A stretch of DNA of 64,000 nt from positions 1 through 64,000 of the forward strand of contig JAEUHX010000048.1 in the NCBI GenBank assembly GCA_016792805.1. Direction: 5' to 3'. The number at the start of each line of letters is the position of its first letter. Position 1 is the stretch's first letter. The notes below the pieces were generated by a model. The model searched no databases. It saw only the letters and a list, made by a program, of their open reading frames with translations, and was not told the DNA's origin. The translations under genes and the position numbers were made by a program. Below are positions 1-8,852 of this stretch, in pieces. Origin of the DNA: Planctomycetota bacterium. Its GTDB lineage: Bacteria; Planctomycetota; UBA1135; JACQFD01.

Positions 1-383
1 CGCCCCATCCCATGCCGTCCCGCATCTGTGAAGTGGATGGAGCGTGAAATCTGGCAAGGCAACATCGCAACAGATTCCTTCACGGCTACGTAGGGCGCGG
101 GCATCGCCCGCGACGATCTCGCGCGCGCTTGCGCGCGCGGAGGACGAAGCCGGCTTGCGACATTACGTCATCGCGCGGGCCAAGCCCCGCGCAATAGTTT
201 GGCTCGTGCGCCGACCCTACGAGTCGGTTTCTATGCGCTCCAAGACCGATCCAAGCCCCGTTCTTAGTTTTAGACCCCGCCGTTTTCTTACAGAAGCCAC
301 GATGGGCCAACTGGCGCAGCCGCGGCAAGCGATGAACAATTGCGCAATGCCATCCTCTCCCGGTGTACCCGGGGCGCTTTGCG
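1..383. other. Intergenic stretch with a dispersed hairpin repeat
   Basis: No convincing gene is seen here. The segment lies downstream of the minus-strand HtrA gene that stops at 384. Its main content is the multi-hairpin repeat at 90-221. The open frames crossing it follow the palindromes and look like products of high GC. Sequence left of position 90 cannot be assigned because the window begins there. Confidence 0.6.
90..221 (-). repeat. Dispersed multi-hairpin repeat, copy 1
   Basis: A run of GC-rich palindromes is bounded by GTAGGG on the left and CCCTAC on the right. Read on the minus strand it starts GTAGGGTCGGCGCACG and then has a hairpin GCGCGGGGCTTGGCCCGCGC followed by GATGA. Two further hairpins follow, one built on CGCGCG arms and one on GCGGGC arms. 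The same order of hairpins, with the first two nearly identical in sequence, occurs on the plus strand at 35669-35791. Both copies lie just 3' of genes. This looks like a REP-like extragenic palindromic family. Confidence 0.7.
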
Positions 384-1883
384 TCACCGCGAAACGGAGA
401 CTTCACCCTCGAGGAGCTCTTCCTCGCGGGCAACGATTACTTTCAGGATGCGTTGCCGTGGATCGCTCGGCAGCCCTTCGATAAGCTTGGCGACGGAGGC
501 CTTGGAATCGAGCGGCACGTCGGCGTCTTGAAGTTCAATACTCCATCCTCGGCGTACCCGCAACTTGGTCCAGTAGCCGAGGAGCACGTCACCGGGGGTG
601 AGGCGCGTCATGTCGGCAGGGCCGCGTGGCTTCACGCGCGTGATGCGCAGCCACGCTGCATGCGTATCGGTCCGCGGCTCCCGCTCCGAGGCTCCCAGCG
701 CGCTGCGGATGCGGCGGTCGAGGGACTCGTCGCCGCGGATCTCCTCGAGCGCGAGACCGAGGCGCTCCCAGAGCATCCGATCGTCGTAGGCGAGAAGCTT
801 CAATTCGGCTTCGCGCTTCACCTCGGACGATTCCAACATGAGGCGGAGCCGGTCGCCGGGATTCGCATTCAGCACGGCCTTGGAGTAATCGAGCTGCTTC
901 GCTACGGGCTTGCCGTTGACCGAAAGGATGCGCTCATCGCGCTGGATTCCCACCAATGCAGCGGGTCCTCCGGCGTCGACCGATTTGACAAATACTCCGT
1001 CCGGACGGTCTTCAACGCGCATGCCGATCCAAAATCGGCGCGTGCGGTCCACATTCAATAAACGCTCGTCGAGGGCGGCGCGCACCTGCGAGGCGGGGAT
1101 GGCGAATCCGATCCCTTGGGCGTTGGCAATGGCATTATTGATCCCGATGAGTTCGCCATTGGTATTGAGGAGCGGTCCTCCGGAGTTGCCCGGGTTGATG
1201 GCGGCGTCTGTTTGAATGAGCCCTCGAAATGTGCGTCCCTCAATGGTGATCTCTCGGCCTACCGCCGAAAGAACGCCGGAGGTGACGGTATCGGCGAGCT
1301 TCCCTGTGGGATTGCCGATGGCGACCACGGTCTCGCCGATCATCAAGTCGTCGGGTAGACCGATTTCGACGGAAGGGAACGGCTCCTGCGTCTCCTCGGG
1401 GCGGCGGCGAATCCGGAGCAGGGCGAGATCGTGCTCGGGGTCGGCATTGATGAGCTCGCCGGGATAGGGGCGCTCATCCCCTTTGTCCGAGTTCATGAAT
1501 ACTTCAATTTTTCTCGCGCCTCGGATGACGTGCTCATTGGTGACCACATATCCTTCCGAGTCGACGACAACCCCGGAGCCCATGGACGTGGCGTTGTCCG
1601 GGAATCCGAAGCCGAGGATGTTCTGCCGCGTCACCGGTACCTCGGTGCGGATATGCACGACCGCGGGAGCGCACTTCTGGACGACGCGGACGACGGGCGT
1701 GATGCGCGACTCCCGGTCGAGCATGCGGCCCGAATCGCCTCGAGAAGCATCGGTTCCGCCGTTTTGTGCTCTTGCTGCCGGAGCAAGAATCAGAAGCCCA
1801 AGAGTCGCAGCTTGGAGAACCGGGCTCGAGCGGCGAGAGGGGACGCAGCGAATGGGGTGATCCATGCGGGCTTCCGTAGTCAT
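384..1883 (-). CDS. HtrA/DegP-family serine protease with PDZ domains
   Basis: Predicted secreted or periplasmic protease of about 499 residues. The catalytic triad is visible as His118 in TNEHVI, Asp152 in DLALLRI and Ser234 in NPGNSGGP. A PDZ domain follows at roughly 280-360, and a second degenerate one lies near the C-terminus (GPADMTRLTPGDVLL). The N-terminus carries a signal-peptide-like stretch ending near APAARAQ. The frame is open back to a GTG at 1979 that overlaps the stop of the upstream gene as GTGA. I chose ATG 1883 because GGAG sits seven bases before it and the signal sequence then falls at the right place. The family degrades or refolds envelope proteins; the substrate here is unknown. 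Confidence 0.9.
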   Translation of the reverse strand: MTTEARMDHPIRCVPSRRSSPVLQAATLGLLILAPAARAQNGGTDASRGDSGRMLDRESRITPVVRVVQKCAPAVVHIRTEVPVTRQNILGFGFPDNATSMGSGVVVDSEGYVVTNEHVIRGARKIEVFMNSDKGDERPYPGELINADPEHDLALLRIRRRPEETQEPFPSVEIGLPDDLMIGETVVAIGNPTGKLADTVTSGVLSAVGREITIEGRTFRGLIQTDAAINPGNSGGPLLNTNGELIGINNAIANAQGIGFAIPASQVRAALDERLLNVDRTRRFWIGMRVEDRPDGVFVKSVDAGGPAALVGIQRDERILSVNGKPVAKQLDYSKAVLNANPGDRLRLMLESSEVKREAELKLLAYDDRMLWERLGLALEEIRGDESLDRRIRSALGASEREPRTDTHAAWLRITRVKPRGPADMTRLTPGDVLLGYWTKLRVRRGWSIELQDADVPLDSKASVAKLIEGLPSDPRQRILKVIVAREEELLEGEVSVSR

Positions 1884-1975
1884 GGCACCGCTCCATACGA
1901 AGTGCGGGGGCGCTTGTGGGAGGGCCGGTCGACGCGGAGGGGCGCTCATGGCGGAGGACATCGTGGCATGCCATT

Positions 1976-4900
1976 TCACCGCAGCGAGGAGAGGTACTCG
2001 ACCAAGTCGCGCAGCTCCTCGCGCTTCAGGAGCTGGGCCAAATTCTCCGGCATGGCGGAGAGGGCCGCTTTGCGTTCCTCGACTTGCGCCGCGGAGACTT
2101 CGCGCACTTTTCCATCGGACGCCAGCAGCCGAATCATGCCGGAGTCCTCACCGACGATGCGGCCGTCGGCCGTCGTGCCGTCCTTCAGCGAGAACGTCGT
2201 GGATTGGTAGGCTGGCGAGACCTTCCGATTGGGATCCACAATCGACTCCAGGATTGCGAGACGGGAGAGACGTTTGCCGACGCCGGCCAGCGACGGGCCT
2301 ACCTCGCCGACGTCGCCCTCTTCGATTTTGTGGCATCGCAAGCATGTTACAGCTGCGTTGGAGCGAAAGATACTCTTCCCCCGGCCGGAATCGCCGCCGT
2401 AGAGAAGGTCTACATAGGGTGCGAGTCTCTCATCGAGCTTGCGCGCCGCGGAGCGCGAAGGGAGTTCGATGTCCCCAGGGAGCCCGCGGCTTCCCGCTGC
2501 CGCTGTGAGATCGTGGGCTACCTCGGCGGGGACCAGGCGTGCGTCGAGCTTGGCGAGTTCTGCTGAGAGGAGCGTATCGGCTTCGGCGCTCTGGAGCTTC
2601 GCAAGCCCCGCGTAGGCAGCCCTGAGTTCCGCAATGGAGCCGTTGTCCATCGCGGTCTTGCACGCGCCGAGGGCCGATGCCGGAGCCGTCGCGAGGAGCA
2701 CTTCGAGCGCTGCGACGCGCAAGTCGACCTCGGGGGCCACGAGCGCGCTCGCCACAGCCTCCTCGAAGCCGGTGGGGCGCAGCGCTTCGAGCGCCCGGAC
2801 GGCCGCGCTTCGAACGCGGGCGGAGCGGGTGCTTTCTGTAACTAGGGTCAATAAATACTTCGAGCCGCTCCCAAGGTTGCGTTCGCGAATGCAATGAATC
2901 CATGCTTCTGTGACTGCGTCGGGCGCCTTCGCAAGCGACGCTTGGATCGGCTCGACCCAGGCCGGGAGAGACCGGCCGATTTCAGTGGCCTCTTCCGGCG
3001 TGCGCACGATGGGGCGCCACTCTCCCGTCACCAGGTCGCGGCTCGGAGGCTTCGCCCACTGCTCAAGGCAGCGAATCGCCTCTGCCCGATGGGCCTCCGG
3101 AGCGTCGGCGCGGGCGGCGAGCGCTGCGACGCGCTCGGCGTTCTCGGCGCCTCCGAGGCGCAGGGCTGCGCCGAGTGCGCGACGCACCATGGCGTTTCCG
3201 GTGAGGGATGGGTCGGCGAGGCGCGCGGCCAAGGCGGGAAAGCCGGGGAGGATCGGAACGTCATAGATGGCGCGCGCCGCCTCGAGAGCGACACGCCCGT
3301 CCGCATCGGCAAGGAACCGCGCAGCCTCCGGGCTCCCGCGCCGTCGAAGAGCGACAACGGCGGCGACGCGGACATCGGCCGAAGGGTCATTTATGAGTTC
3401 TGTCAGCTCTTCGATCGAGGCGCAGTGGGCGAGCGCCAGGCAAAGCCCATGTCGCAGAGCCGGGTCGCTCTCGCCCACCGCGCGGACGCGGGCGAGCAGA
3501 GGCGCGACGGCGGCGGGGTCGCCGAGCTTCGACAGCGCGATCGCGGCGTAGAGCGCGACGCGCGGGCTCGCATCCGCGACAAGCGCACAGATCTTTGCGC
3601 TGCAATCCCGGAGAAGTGATTCACCACAAATAGCCGCTGCGTGCGCGCGGACCTCCTCGTGGCGATCGCTTAGAAGAGCACTCATTTCGGCCGCGGGGAG
3701 CGGTGCGCCGTGCCGCCGCGCCGCGATGCCGAGCCCCCAGATTCCATGGACGCGCGCCAGGGCAGCTGCCGCGGCGTCCGTCGCCGTGCGAAGGAGCGCC
3801 TCAAAGCCGCCGGCTCCGCGGTCTGCCAGCTCAAAGTGGGCTTCCTGTCGCACTCGGCGGTCGGGCTCCGATAGAAGCGTGCGCAGCTCCTCGACGGGAC
3901 GATGCGTCATTCCGTCGCGAAGCAGCTTGGCCGATCGCTGGGCGACGGGGTCGTCCGCGAGCCCGTCGGGCGCGATGCGATAAATCCTTCCCTTGCCGGT
4001 CTTCTCCCATCCGGCGACCCAATCACTCACAAAAAGCGAGCTGTCCGGAGCGAAGTCGACGTCGGTTGCAAGTGGGCCCCAGACGAACCGCTCCGGCGCC
4101 GTCGGCTCGAAGGTGGCGCCCTTTGGCTTTACGGTGAACGTGAAAATGCCGCTCCAGCCCGGGTCGCCCTCAAACTCACACAAGAAGAAATGCCGTCGAT
4201 AGGCTTCGGGGAGCCCGACACCGGTGTCGTAGGTGAGCCCCGCGGGGCCCGCTCCTAAATTTGCCAACGGAGGCAATAGATAGGCCGCCTGTCCGTCGTG
4301 GTGCGGGTGCCAGAGCTTCTCATCGTTCCAGGGTCCGCGGACGATGGGGTCGGTGAGCCACTGGTAACCATAGCGCCACCCGCTGTCTCCGCGCTCGAGC
4401 AGGTGGACCCATCGGGCGCGATCGCCGCCATCGCTATTGTTGTCTCCCGTGAAGAGATTGCCCCATTCGTCGAAAGCGAGCTCCTGCGGATTGCGGAGCC
4501 CGGAGGCGAAAACCTCGAGTCCGCTGCCATCGAGCTCACAGCGGAGCACGCCGCCGGAGTGGGAATGATCGACCGGCCCATCTTTTGTAAGCACATGGAA
4601 CGCCCGGTCGCCGCAGGAAAAGTAGAGTCTGCGATCGGGCCCGATGCGAAGCCCGTGGAGGTCGTGGCCGACCATTGCGAAATGCACTCCGTAGCCGCGG
4701 CTCAGCTCGTCGCGCCGTTCGGCGACGCCGTCGCCGTCGGAGTCGGTGAGCCGCCAGAGGCTCGGGATGCATGTGTAATAGACGGAGCCCTTGTAGGACA
4801 GCACCCCCGAGCCGATTCCGGCGGCCGGCTCCCGAAAATCGCCCGCGAAGACCGTAGCGAAGTCGAGCGTGCCGTCTCCGTTCGAGTCGCGCAGCTTGCG

Positions 4901-5335
4901 CACGCGATCCTCGGCCCGCGAATCGTCGGCGAACTTCTCCTTCTTGAATTTCTGTTGCATCGCCAGGCGGTCCTCGACGGTCCGCGAGGCGAGGTCGTCG
5001 TCGCACCAGTCCATGTGGCTTCGGATGTCCTCGACGCCCGCATGGATGCGGAATGTCTCCGCCGCATAGACGCTTCCATCGTAGTCAATCGCAAAGGACA
5101 CCACGTTGGCAAGATTCGGCTCGGCAGCGAGAAGCGTCACCGTGAAGCCTTTCGGCTTTGTGAACTTTGCAATATTCCTCTCGCCTTCGTCGGAGGCGGG
5201 TTCGACTCGGCTCGCGAAGGGATCGGGCGCCGACTGAGCGCAGGCTCGTGCGGGGAGGAACCCGCCCGCGGCGGCTCCGAAAAAAAGAGCAGCCGAAATG
5301 AATCGATTCTTGGCGTTCGGGGCGGCGTGGGACAT
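1976..5335 (-). CDS. PVC-type dehydrogenase/cytochrome c with HEAT-like repeats
   Basis: A 1119-residue exported protein. After a signal peptide ending near ACAQSA comes a beta-propeller-like membrane-bound-dehydrogenase domain, starting at PKGFTVTLLA and including GLRNPQELAFDEWGN. The middle, about residues 480-900, is Ala/Leu/Arg-rich helical repeats of HEAT type. A C-terminal haem domain begins with CLRCH at about residue 998 and contains VDPNRKVSPAY, typical of the Pirellula/Verrucomicrobium-type haem-binding domain. These proteins are largely confined to the PVC group and are thought to act in extracellular carbohydrate oxidation. It lies between a sugar-isomerase-like gene and a protease gene on the same strand, so the three are probably co-transcribed. 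The exact substrate cannot be read from sequence. Confidence 0.88.
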   Translation of the reverse strand: MSHAAPNAKNRFISAALFFGAAAGGFLPARACAQSAPDPFASRVEPASDEGERNIAKFTKPKGFTVTLLAAEPNLANVVSFAIDYDGSVYAAETFRIHAGVEDIRSHMDWCDDDLASRTVEDRLAMQQKFKKEKFADDSRAEDRVRKLRDSNGDGTLDFATVFAGDFREPAAGIGSGVLSYKGSVYYTCIPSLWRLTDSDGDGVAERRDELSRGYGVHFAMVGHDLHGLRIGPDRRLYFSCGDRAFHVLTKDGPVDHSHSGGVLRCELDGSGLEVFASGLRNPQELAFDEWGNLFTGDNNSDGGDRARWVHLLERGDSGWRYGYQWLTDPIVRGPWNDEKLWHPHHDGQAAYLLPPLANLGAGPAGLTYDTGVGLPEAYRRHFFLCEFEGDPGWSGIFTFTVKPKGATFEPTAPERFVWGPLATDVDFAPDSSLFVSDWVAGWEKTGKGRIYRIAPDGLADDPVAQRSAKLLRDGMTHRPVEELRTLLSEPDRRVRQEAHFELADRGAGGFEALLRTATDAAAAALARVHGIWGLGIAARRHGAPLPAAEMSALLSDRHEEVRAHAAAICGESLLRDCSAKICALVADASPRVALYAAIALSKLGDPAAVAPLLARVRAVGESDPALRHGLCLALAHCASIEELTELINDPSADVRVAAVVALRRRGSPEAARFLADADGRVALEAARAIYDVPILPGFPALAARLADPSLTGNAMVRRALGAALRLGGAENAERVAALAARADAPEAHRAEAIRCLEQWAKPPSRDLVTGEWRPIVRTPEEATEIGRSLPAWVEPIQASLAKAPDAVTEAWIHCIRERNLGSGSKYLLTLVTESTRSARVRSAAVRALEALRPTGFEEAVASALVAPEVDLRVAALEVLLATAPASALGACKTAMDNGSIAELRAAYAGLAKLQSAEADTLLSAELAKLDARLVPAEVAHDLTAAAGSRGLPGDIELPSRSAARKLDERLAPYVDLLYGGDSGRGKSIFRSNAAVTCLRCHKIEEGDVGEVGPSLAGVGKRLSRLAILESIVDPNRKVSPAYQSTTFSLKDGTTADGRIVGEDSGMIRLLASDGKVREVSAAQVEERKAALSAMPENLAQLLKREELRDLVEYLSSLR

Positions 5336-5368
5336 GCAGATGCGGGAAGGACGCGGAGCCGACGAAAG

Positions 5369-6286
5369 TTAGATCTGGCCTGGGCGAAGGCGTTCGAGGA
5401 GCGCTTTGGTGAGCTGAATTCCCTCGGACTCTGAATGGGCGTCTCCCTCATACTCGACGCCGATCCAGGCGCGATAGCCTGCGCCGAGGACGATTTGGAT
5501 CATGCGCGCGTAGTCGATCGTCGTCTCGTCGCCGGAGGCATTGAAGGCATACGACTTCGCACTGACGGCTTTCGCAAAAGGCATCAATTCCGACACGCCG
5601 AGGTAGCGGTCGTAGGCGTGGCCCTCGGCAATCCTAAAATTTCCGAAATCGGGCAGTGTTCCAACGCGCGGGTGCCCCGCGCGCCGCATCACTCCCGCGA
5701 GCCACGCACCATTGGACGAGAGCCCGCCGTGATTCTCGACGAGAATATTGAGATCGTGTCCGTTCCAGTCGGCAAGTTTGGTGAGCGAATCGGCGGCCGC
5801 TGCCGCGTGATCCTCGGGAGGCCCCGATCCGTACGCATTCACGCGGATCGACTTGCAGCCGAGGAATTGCGCCGCCTCGATCCATTTTTTGTGATTCTCC
5901 ACAGCGTTCGCCCGCTCCGCGGCGTTCGCGTCGCCGAGCGATCCCTCGCCATCACACATGATCAGAAGGCTTTCGACGCCGTGATCGGAGCAGCGCTTGC
6001 GGAGTTCCCGGAGATAGGAGTGATCTTTCGCGCGCCCGCCATAAAAGCTGTTCACATACTCGACCCCGCCGATGTCGAATTGACGCCTCGCCACAACGGG
6101 AAAATCGAGCGGATCGAGCGTCTTGGCGTGGAGCGAGCGATGGAGGGACCATTGGGCGAGGGAGATGCGAAACGCGGGAGCCGACGCCCGATCGGGCTCG
6201 AGGGAGCGTGAGGCGCAGGCGCCGAAGGCGGCAGCAGCGCCGGCCGCCATCGCGGAACGCAGGAGTTCACGGCGAGTGGATTCCAT
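5369..6286 (-). CDS. Tat-exported sugar phosphate isomerase/epimerase-like TIM barrel
   Basis: A 305-residue protein. It starts at ATG 6286 with a twin-arginine signal (TRRELLRS) followed by an Ala-rich core and a possible lipobox, FGAC. The remainder resembles the xylose-isomerase-like TIM-barrel family. Recognisable stretches are ISLAQWSLH near the start, SIRVNAYG, ILVENHGG, GTLPDFGNF and WIGVEYEGD, with acidic and His residues placed for a divalent metal. The frame is open further upstream, but the 6286 start gives the Tat signal and leaves a 64-bp divergent promoter region to the next gene. Many PVC genomes carry such exported isomerase-like proteins next to PVC cytochromes. The substrate is unknown. 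Confidence 0.82.
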   Translation of the reverse strand: MESTRRELLRSAMAAGAAAAFGACASRSLEPDRASAPAFRISLAQWSLHRSLHAKTLDPLDFPVVARRQFDIGGVEYVNSFYGGRAKDHSYLRELRKRCSDHGVESLLIMCDGEGSLGDANAAERANAVENHKKWIEAAQFLGCKSIRVNAYGSGPPEDHAAAAADSLTKLADWNGHDLNILVENHGGLSSNGAWLAGVMRRAGHPRVGTLPDFGNFRIAEGHAYDRYLGVSELMPFAKAVSAKSYAFNASGDETTIDYARMIQIVLGAGYRAWIGVEYEGDAHSESEGIQLTKALLERLRPGQI

Positions 6287-6350
6287 GGAAAGAGGATAGC
6301 GGGAGGCGCGGCCTTCTCCTCGCCCCGGCGCCGACGCCAGAATCGGCGCC
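6287..6350. promoter_or_regulatory. Divergent intergenic region
   Basis: These 64 bases separate two divergently transcribed starts (minus ATG at 6286, plus ATG at 6351), so promoters for both directions must lie here or overlap the coding ends. No clear -35/-10 pair was recognised. Confidence 0.4.
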
Positions 6351-7637
6351 ATGTCCGACCCAAGCCTCGCGAAACCCCGATGGTCGCTGCGCAAGAAGCT
6401 CCTGCTGCAGCTGGCGCTGCTTCCGCTCGAGCTTGCGGCGGTGGAGCTTGGGTTTCGCGGGTATCTGCGCTGGAAGGGGGAGTTCTATAGCGCGTGGCGG
6501 ACGGAGCTCGAGGTGCGGCGCATTCTCCAGGCGCTCACAAGCCGGCTACAGACGCAGGAAGCCCTCGGAGACAAAGGGCTCTCGGTGCGTAAGCCTGTCG
6601 AGCTCGTGCATCCCTACGCCGGGTTCGACATCGACCAGACCGCCGAGATTGTCACAGAAGAGACGACCTCGGTGAAGCGCGGCGACTCCAGCTATGATAT
6701 ATTACTTTTTGGAGGTTCTGTGGCAGGGCATTTCGAAGCGTTCGGTGGCACTACCTTCGCTCAGGTGCTCGAGGCAGACCCGCGATTTCAAGGCAAGCGC
6801 GTGAAGCTGTGGCTTCACGCCCGCGGAGGTTTCAAGCAGCCGCAGCATCTTACAATGATGGCCTATCTGCTGAGCGCGGGGATCGAGCCGGAGGCGGCCG
6901 TCCTGCTCGACGGGTTCAATGAGGTTGCCCTCTCCCTACAAAACACCGATTTCGGCGGGAACCCTCTCTTTCCGACGATGGCGCAATGGGCGCCGCTGCT
7001 CTCGTCGACGTACTCTGATGCCGGAGGGGTCGAGACGCTGGAAGGGATTCGCGAGCGGCAGCGGAACGCGAAGTCGACGAGCGAACTCGTGCTCGGCTGG
7101 GGATTGCACAATAGCGCCGTCATTGGGACGCTCGCTCGCGGAAGAATCGTGAGGATGTATAATGAAAATTATGATGCAACTCAGAAATACCTCGTCTCCC
7201 TGATGGGAAGCGGAAGCCACCCGGTGTTCTCCGGCCCCAAGCGGCCCGGGACTCGGGAGGGTGTGGTGCAGCAGGCGGCGCGTGCCTGGTTCGAATCGTC
7301 GCTGTCGATGCATGCAATCTGCGCCGCAAGGGGCATTACCTTTTTTCATACGCTCCAACCGACGCTGCACGACGAGGGATCCAAAGTCGTCTCGGAGGAG
7401 GAGACGCGGACGGGGTCAGCACCTGACTCGTTCCGCGACGGCGTTCGCCTCGGCTACCCGAGGCTTCGCGCGCTCGGCGAGAAGCTGCGCGTCCAGGGCG
7501 TATCGTTTTACGACGGTTCGCGAGTGTTCGCCGGACGCACGGAGACCTTCTACTACGATAATTGCCACTTTAATAAAGAGGCCACTGAGATCCTCGCCGA
7601 GGAGATGGCGAAGCAGTTCCTCGCCGCGCTGAAGTGA
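6351..7637 (+). CDS. SGNH-hydrolase-like protein with N-terminal membrane anchor
   Basis: A 428-residue protein. Residues 15-35 form a single membrane segment after a basic N-terminus, with the rest outside. The SGNH-type signature blocks are present: FGGSVA with candidate nucleophile Ser123, LLDGFNEV with Gly188 and Asn190, and a terminal YYDNCHF with Asp403 and His406 as the DxxH pair. Members of this superfamily act as esterases, or as O-acetyl hydrolases or transferases on glycans. It converges with the di-iron gene three bases beyond its stop. Which ester it acts on is not evident. Confidence 0.72.
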   Translation: MSDPSLAKPRWSLRKKLLLQLALLPLELAAVELGFRGYLRWKGEFYSAWRTELEVRRILQALTSRLQTQEALGDKGLSVRKPVELVHPYAGFDIDQTAEIVTEETTSVKRGDSSYDILLFGGSVAGHFEAFGGTTFAQVLEADPRFQGKRVKLWLHARGGFKQPQHLTMMAYLLSAGIEPEAAVLLDGFNEVALSLQNTDFGGNPLFPTMAQWAPLLSSTYSDAGGVETLEGIRERQRNAKSTSELVLGWGLHNSAVIGTLARGRIVRMYNENYDATQKYLVSLMGSGSHPVFSGPKRPGTREGVVQQAARAWFESSLSMHAICAARGITFFHTLQPTLHDEGSKVVSEEETRTGSAPDSFRDGVRLGYPRLRALGEKLRVQGVSFYDGSRVFAGRTETFYYDNCHFNKEATEILAEEMAKQFLAALK

Positions 7638-7640
7638 TTC

Positions 7641-8852
7641 TCACATGAAGTTCCGCGTGTGGAGCCCGGCGAGCGCGTCGGCGCGTGTGGGATCAAATCC
7701 GAGCGTCTCAAGCCGCCGGCGGCGTCCCGCGTGCATCTGTTTCATAAGGTGCGCCACCGAATCGAATCCGCGCGCGATGTCGGCTGGGGCGAGTCCACCG
7801 CCTGCAAGCACGACCAGAGATTCGAAGACTTCCTCGTTGAGGCCGGCCGTATCGCGGAGTGCCGCGTGCCGGCGTTCCATGGCGAGCTCGAGGAGGGGCA
7901 GTCGGCTTGGATCGATGGCAAGCATTCGGGAGAGGTGCGCCATTCCGAATGCAACATGTCGAGACTCATCCTGCGCGGCGAGCCGCATGATCGTGGCCGT
8001 GCAGGTGTCGGGCGCGTGCTCCTGCAGAAATCGCAACAGATCGACAAAGGTGCCTTCCCCGAGAACGCTCAGCAGCAGCGACGACTCGGGGAAACGCGGC
8101 TCCTCGAGCAGCGTTCGCAGCGAAGCCTGCCCGCCGGCTGTCGAGCTGCCGAGGCGGCTGTGCCGCATCGTCGCGCGCTGAGTGAACACTTCGATGTGCC
8201 GCGCTTCCTCGGCGGACTGCAGCGCGAGAAGTTGCATCGCCTCGCGGAAATGGGGGTGCACTTGTGCCGCAAAGCGCGCCGAGATGAGAAGAGCAGCAGT
8301 CTCATTCTCAATCAGATACGTGAGAATCTGCACCAGCGCGGACTCCACCTCCTCGCTGCCGGAATGGGATTGATCCCAGGGGATCGCTTCCTGTGGATTC
8401 CACTGAGATGCGAGCGCGTGGCGCAGCAGCGCGGGGAGATCGTCGGCCCAGCATTCACACTTTTCCATGAGCGCAACGGTGTGCGGAGGCGCGCCCGCCT
8501 CCACTTCGGCACCGCGCGGTGCGATGCCCCACGCGGCCGCGGCGCGCTCAGCGACGGCACCGGGATGACGGGGATCGGGATATCCGGCCAGGGTGGATCC
8601 GGCGCGGCGCGCATCGGCGGCGTCGCCGCGCACAAATGCGAGGGCTGCCTGCGCTGTCATGGGAGGCTCCTCCCATCGATGGCCCTCCCGGCGCGCCCAC
8701 GCCCGAAGGTGGACCGCGAGCGACGGATCGCTCCCGCGGACCTCGACGCGCTCTCCGGGCTGCGCAGCCGCCGCCGCGCGGCGCAGGAGAATTCCGCCGC
8801 CTCGATCGATCGGCAGCGCTCCGAGGTCGACCCATTGTCCTCCGAAAGTCAC
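7641..8852 (-). CDS. TusA-like domain fused to ferritin-like di-iron protein
   Basis: About 403 residues when started at GTG 8852, which overlaps the upstream stop as GTGA. Residues 1-65 resemble the small TusA/SirA fold (GERVEVRGSDPSLAVHLRAW then REGHRWE). The CPxP cysteine motif is replaced by LPID, so persulfide carriage as in TusA is unlikely. Residues 130-380 are helical with two metal-ligand sets: ENE at 182-184 with EEARH (Glu216, His219), and GEGTF (Glu266) with DESRH (Glu296, His299). This is the pattern of di-iron oxygenases and related ferritin-like proteins. It is the last gene of a three-gene set with a PhnD-like protein and an acyl-CoA-dehydrogenase-like protein. Function is unknown. 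Confidence 0.72.
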   Translation of the reverse strand: MTFGGQWVDLGALPIDRGGGILLRRAAAAAQPGERVEVRGSDPSLAVHLRAWARREGHRWEEPPMTAQAALAFVRGDAADARRAGSTLAGYPDPRHPGAVAERAAAAWGIAPRGAEVEAGAPPHTVALMEKCECWADDLPALLRHALASQWNPQEAIPWDQSHSGSEEVESALVQILTYLIENETAALLISARFAAQVHPHFREAMQLLALQSAEEARHIEVFTQRATMRHSRLGSSTAGGQASLRTLLEEPRFPESSLLLSVLGEGTFVDLLRFLQEHAPDTCTATIMRLAAQDESRHVAFGMAHLSRMLAIDPSRLPLLELAMERRHAALRDTAGLNEEVFESLVVLAGGGLAPADIARGFDSVAHLMKQMHAGRRRRLETLGFDPTRADALAGLHTRNFM

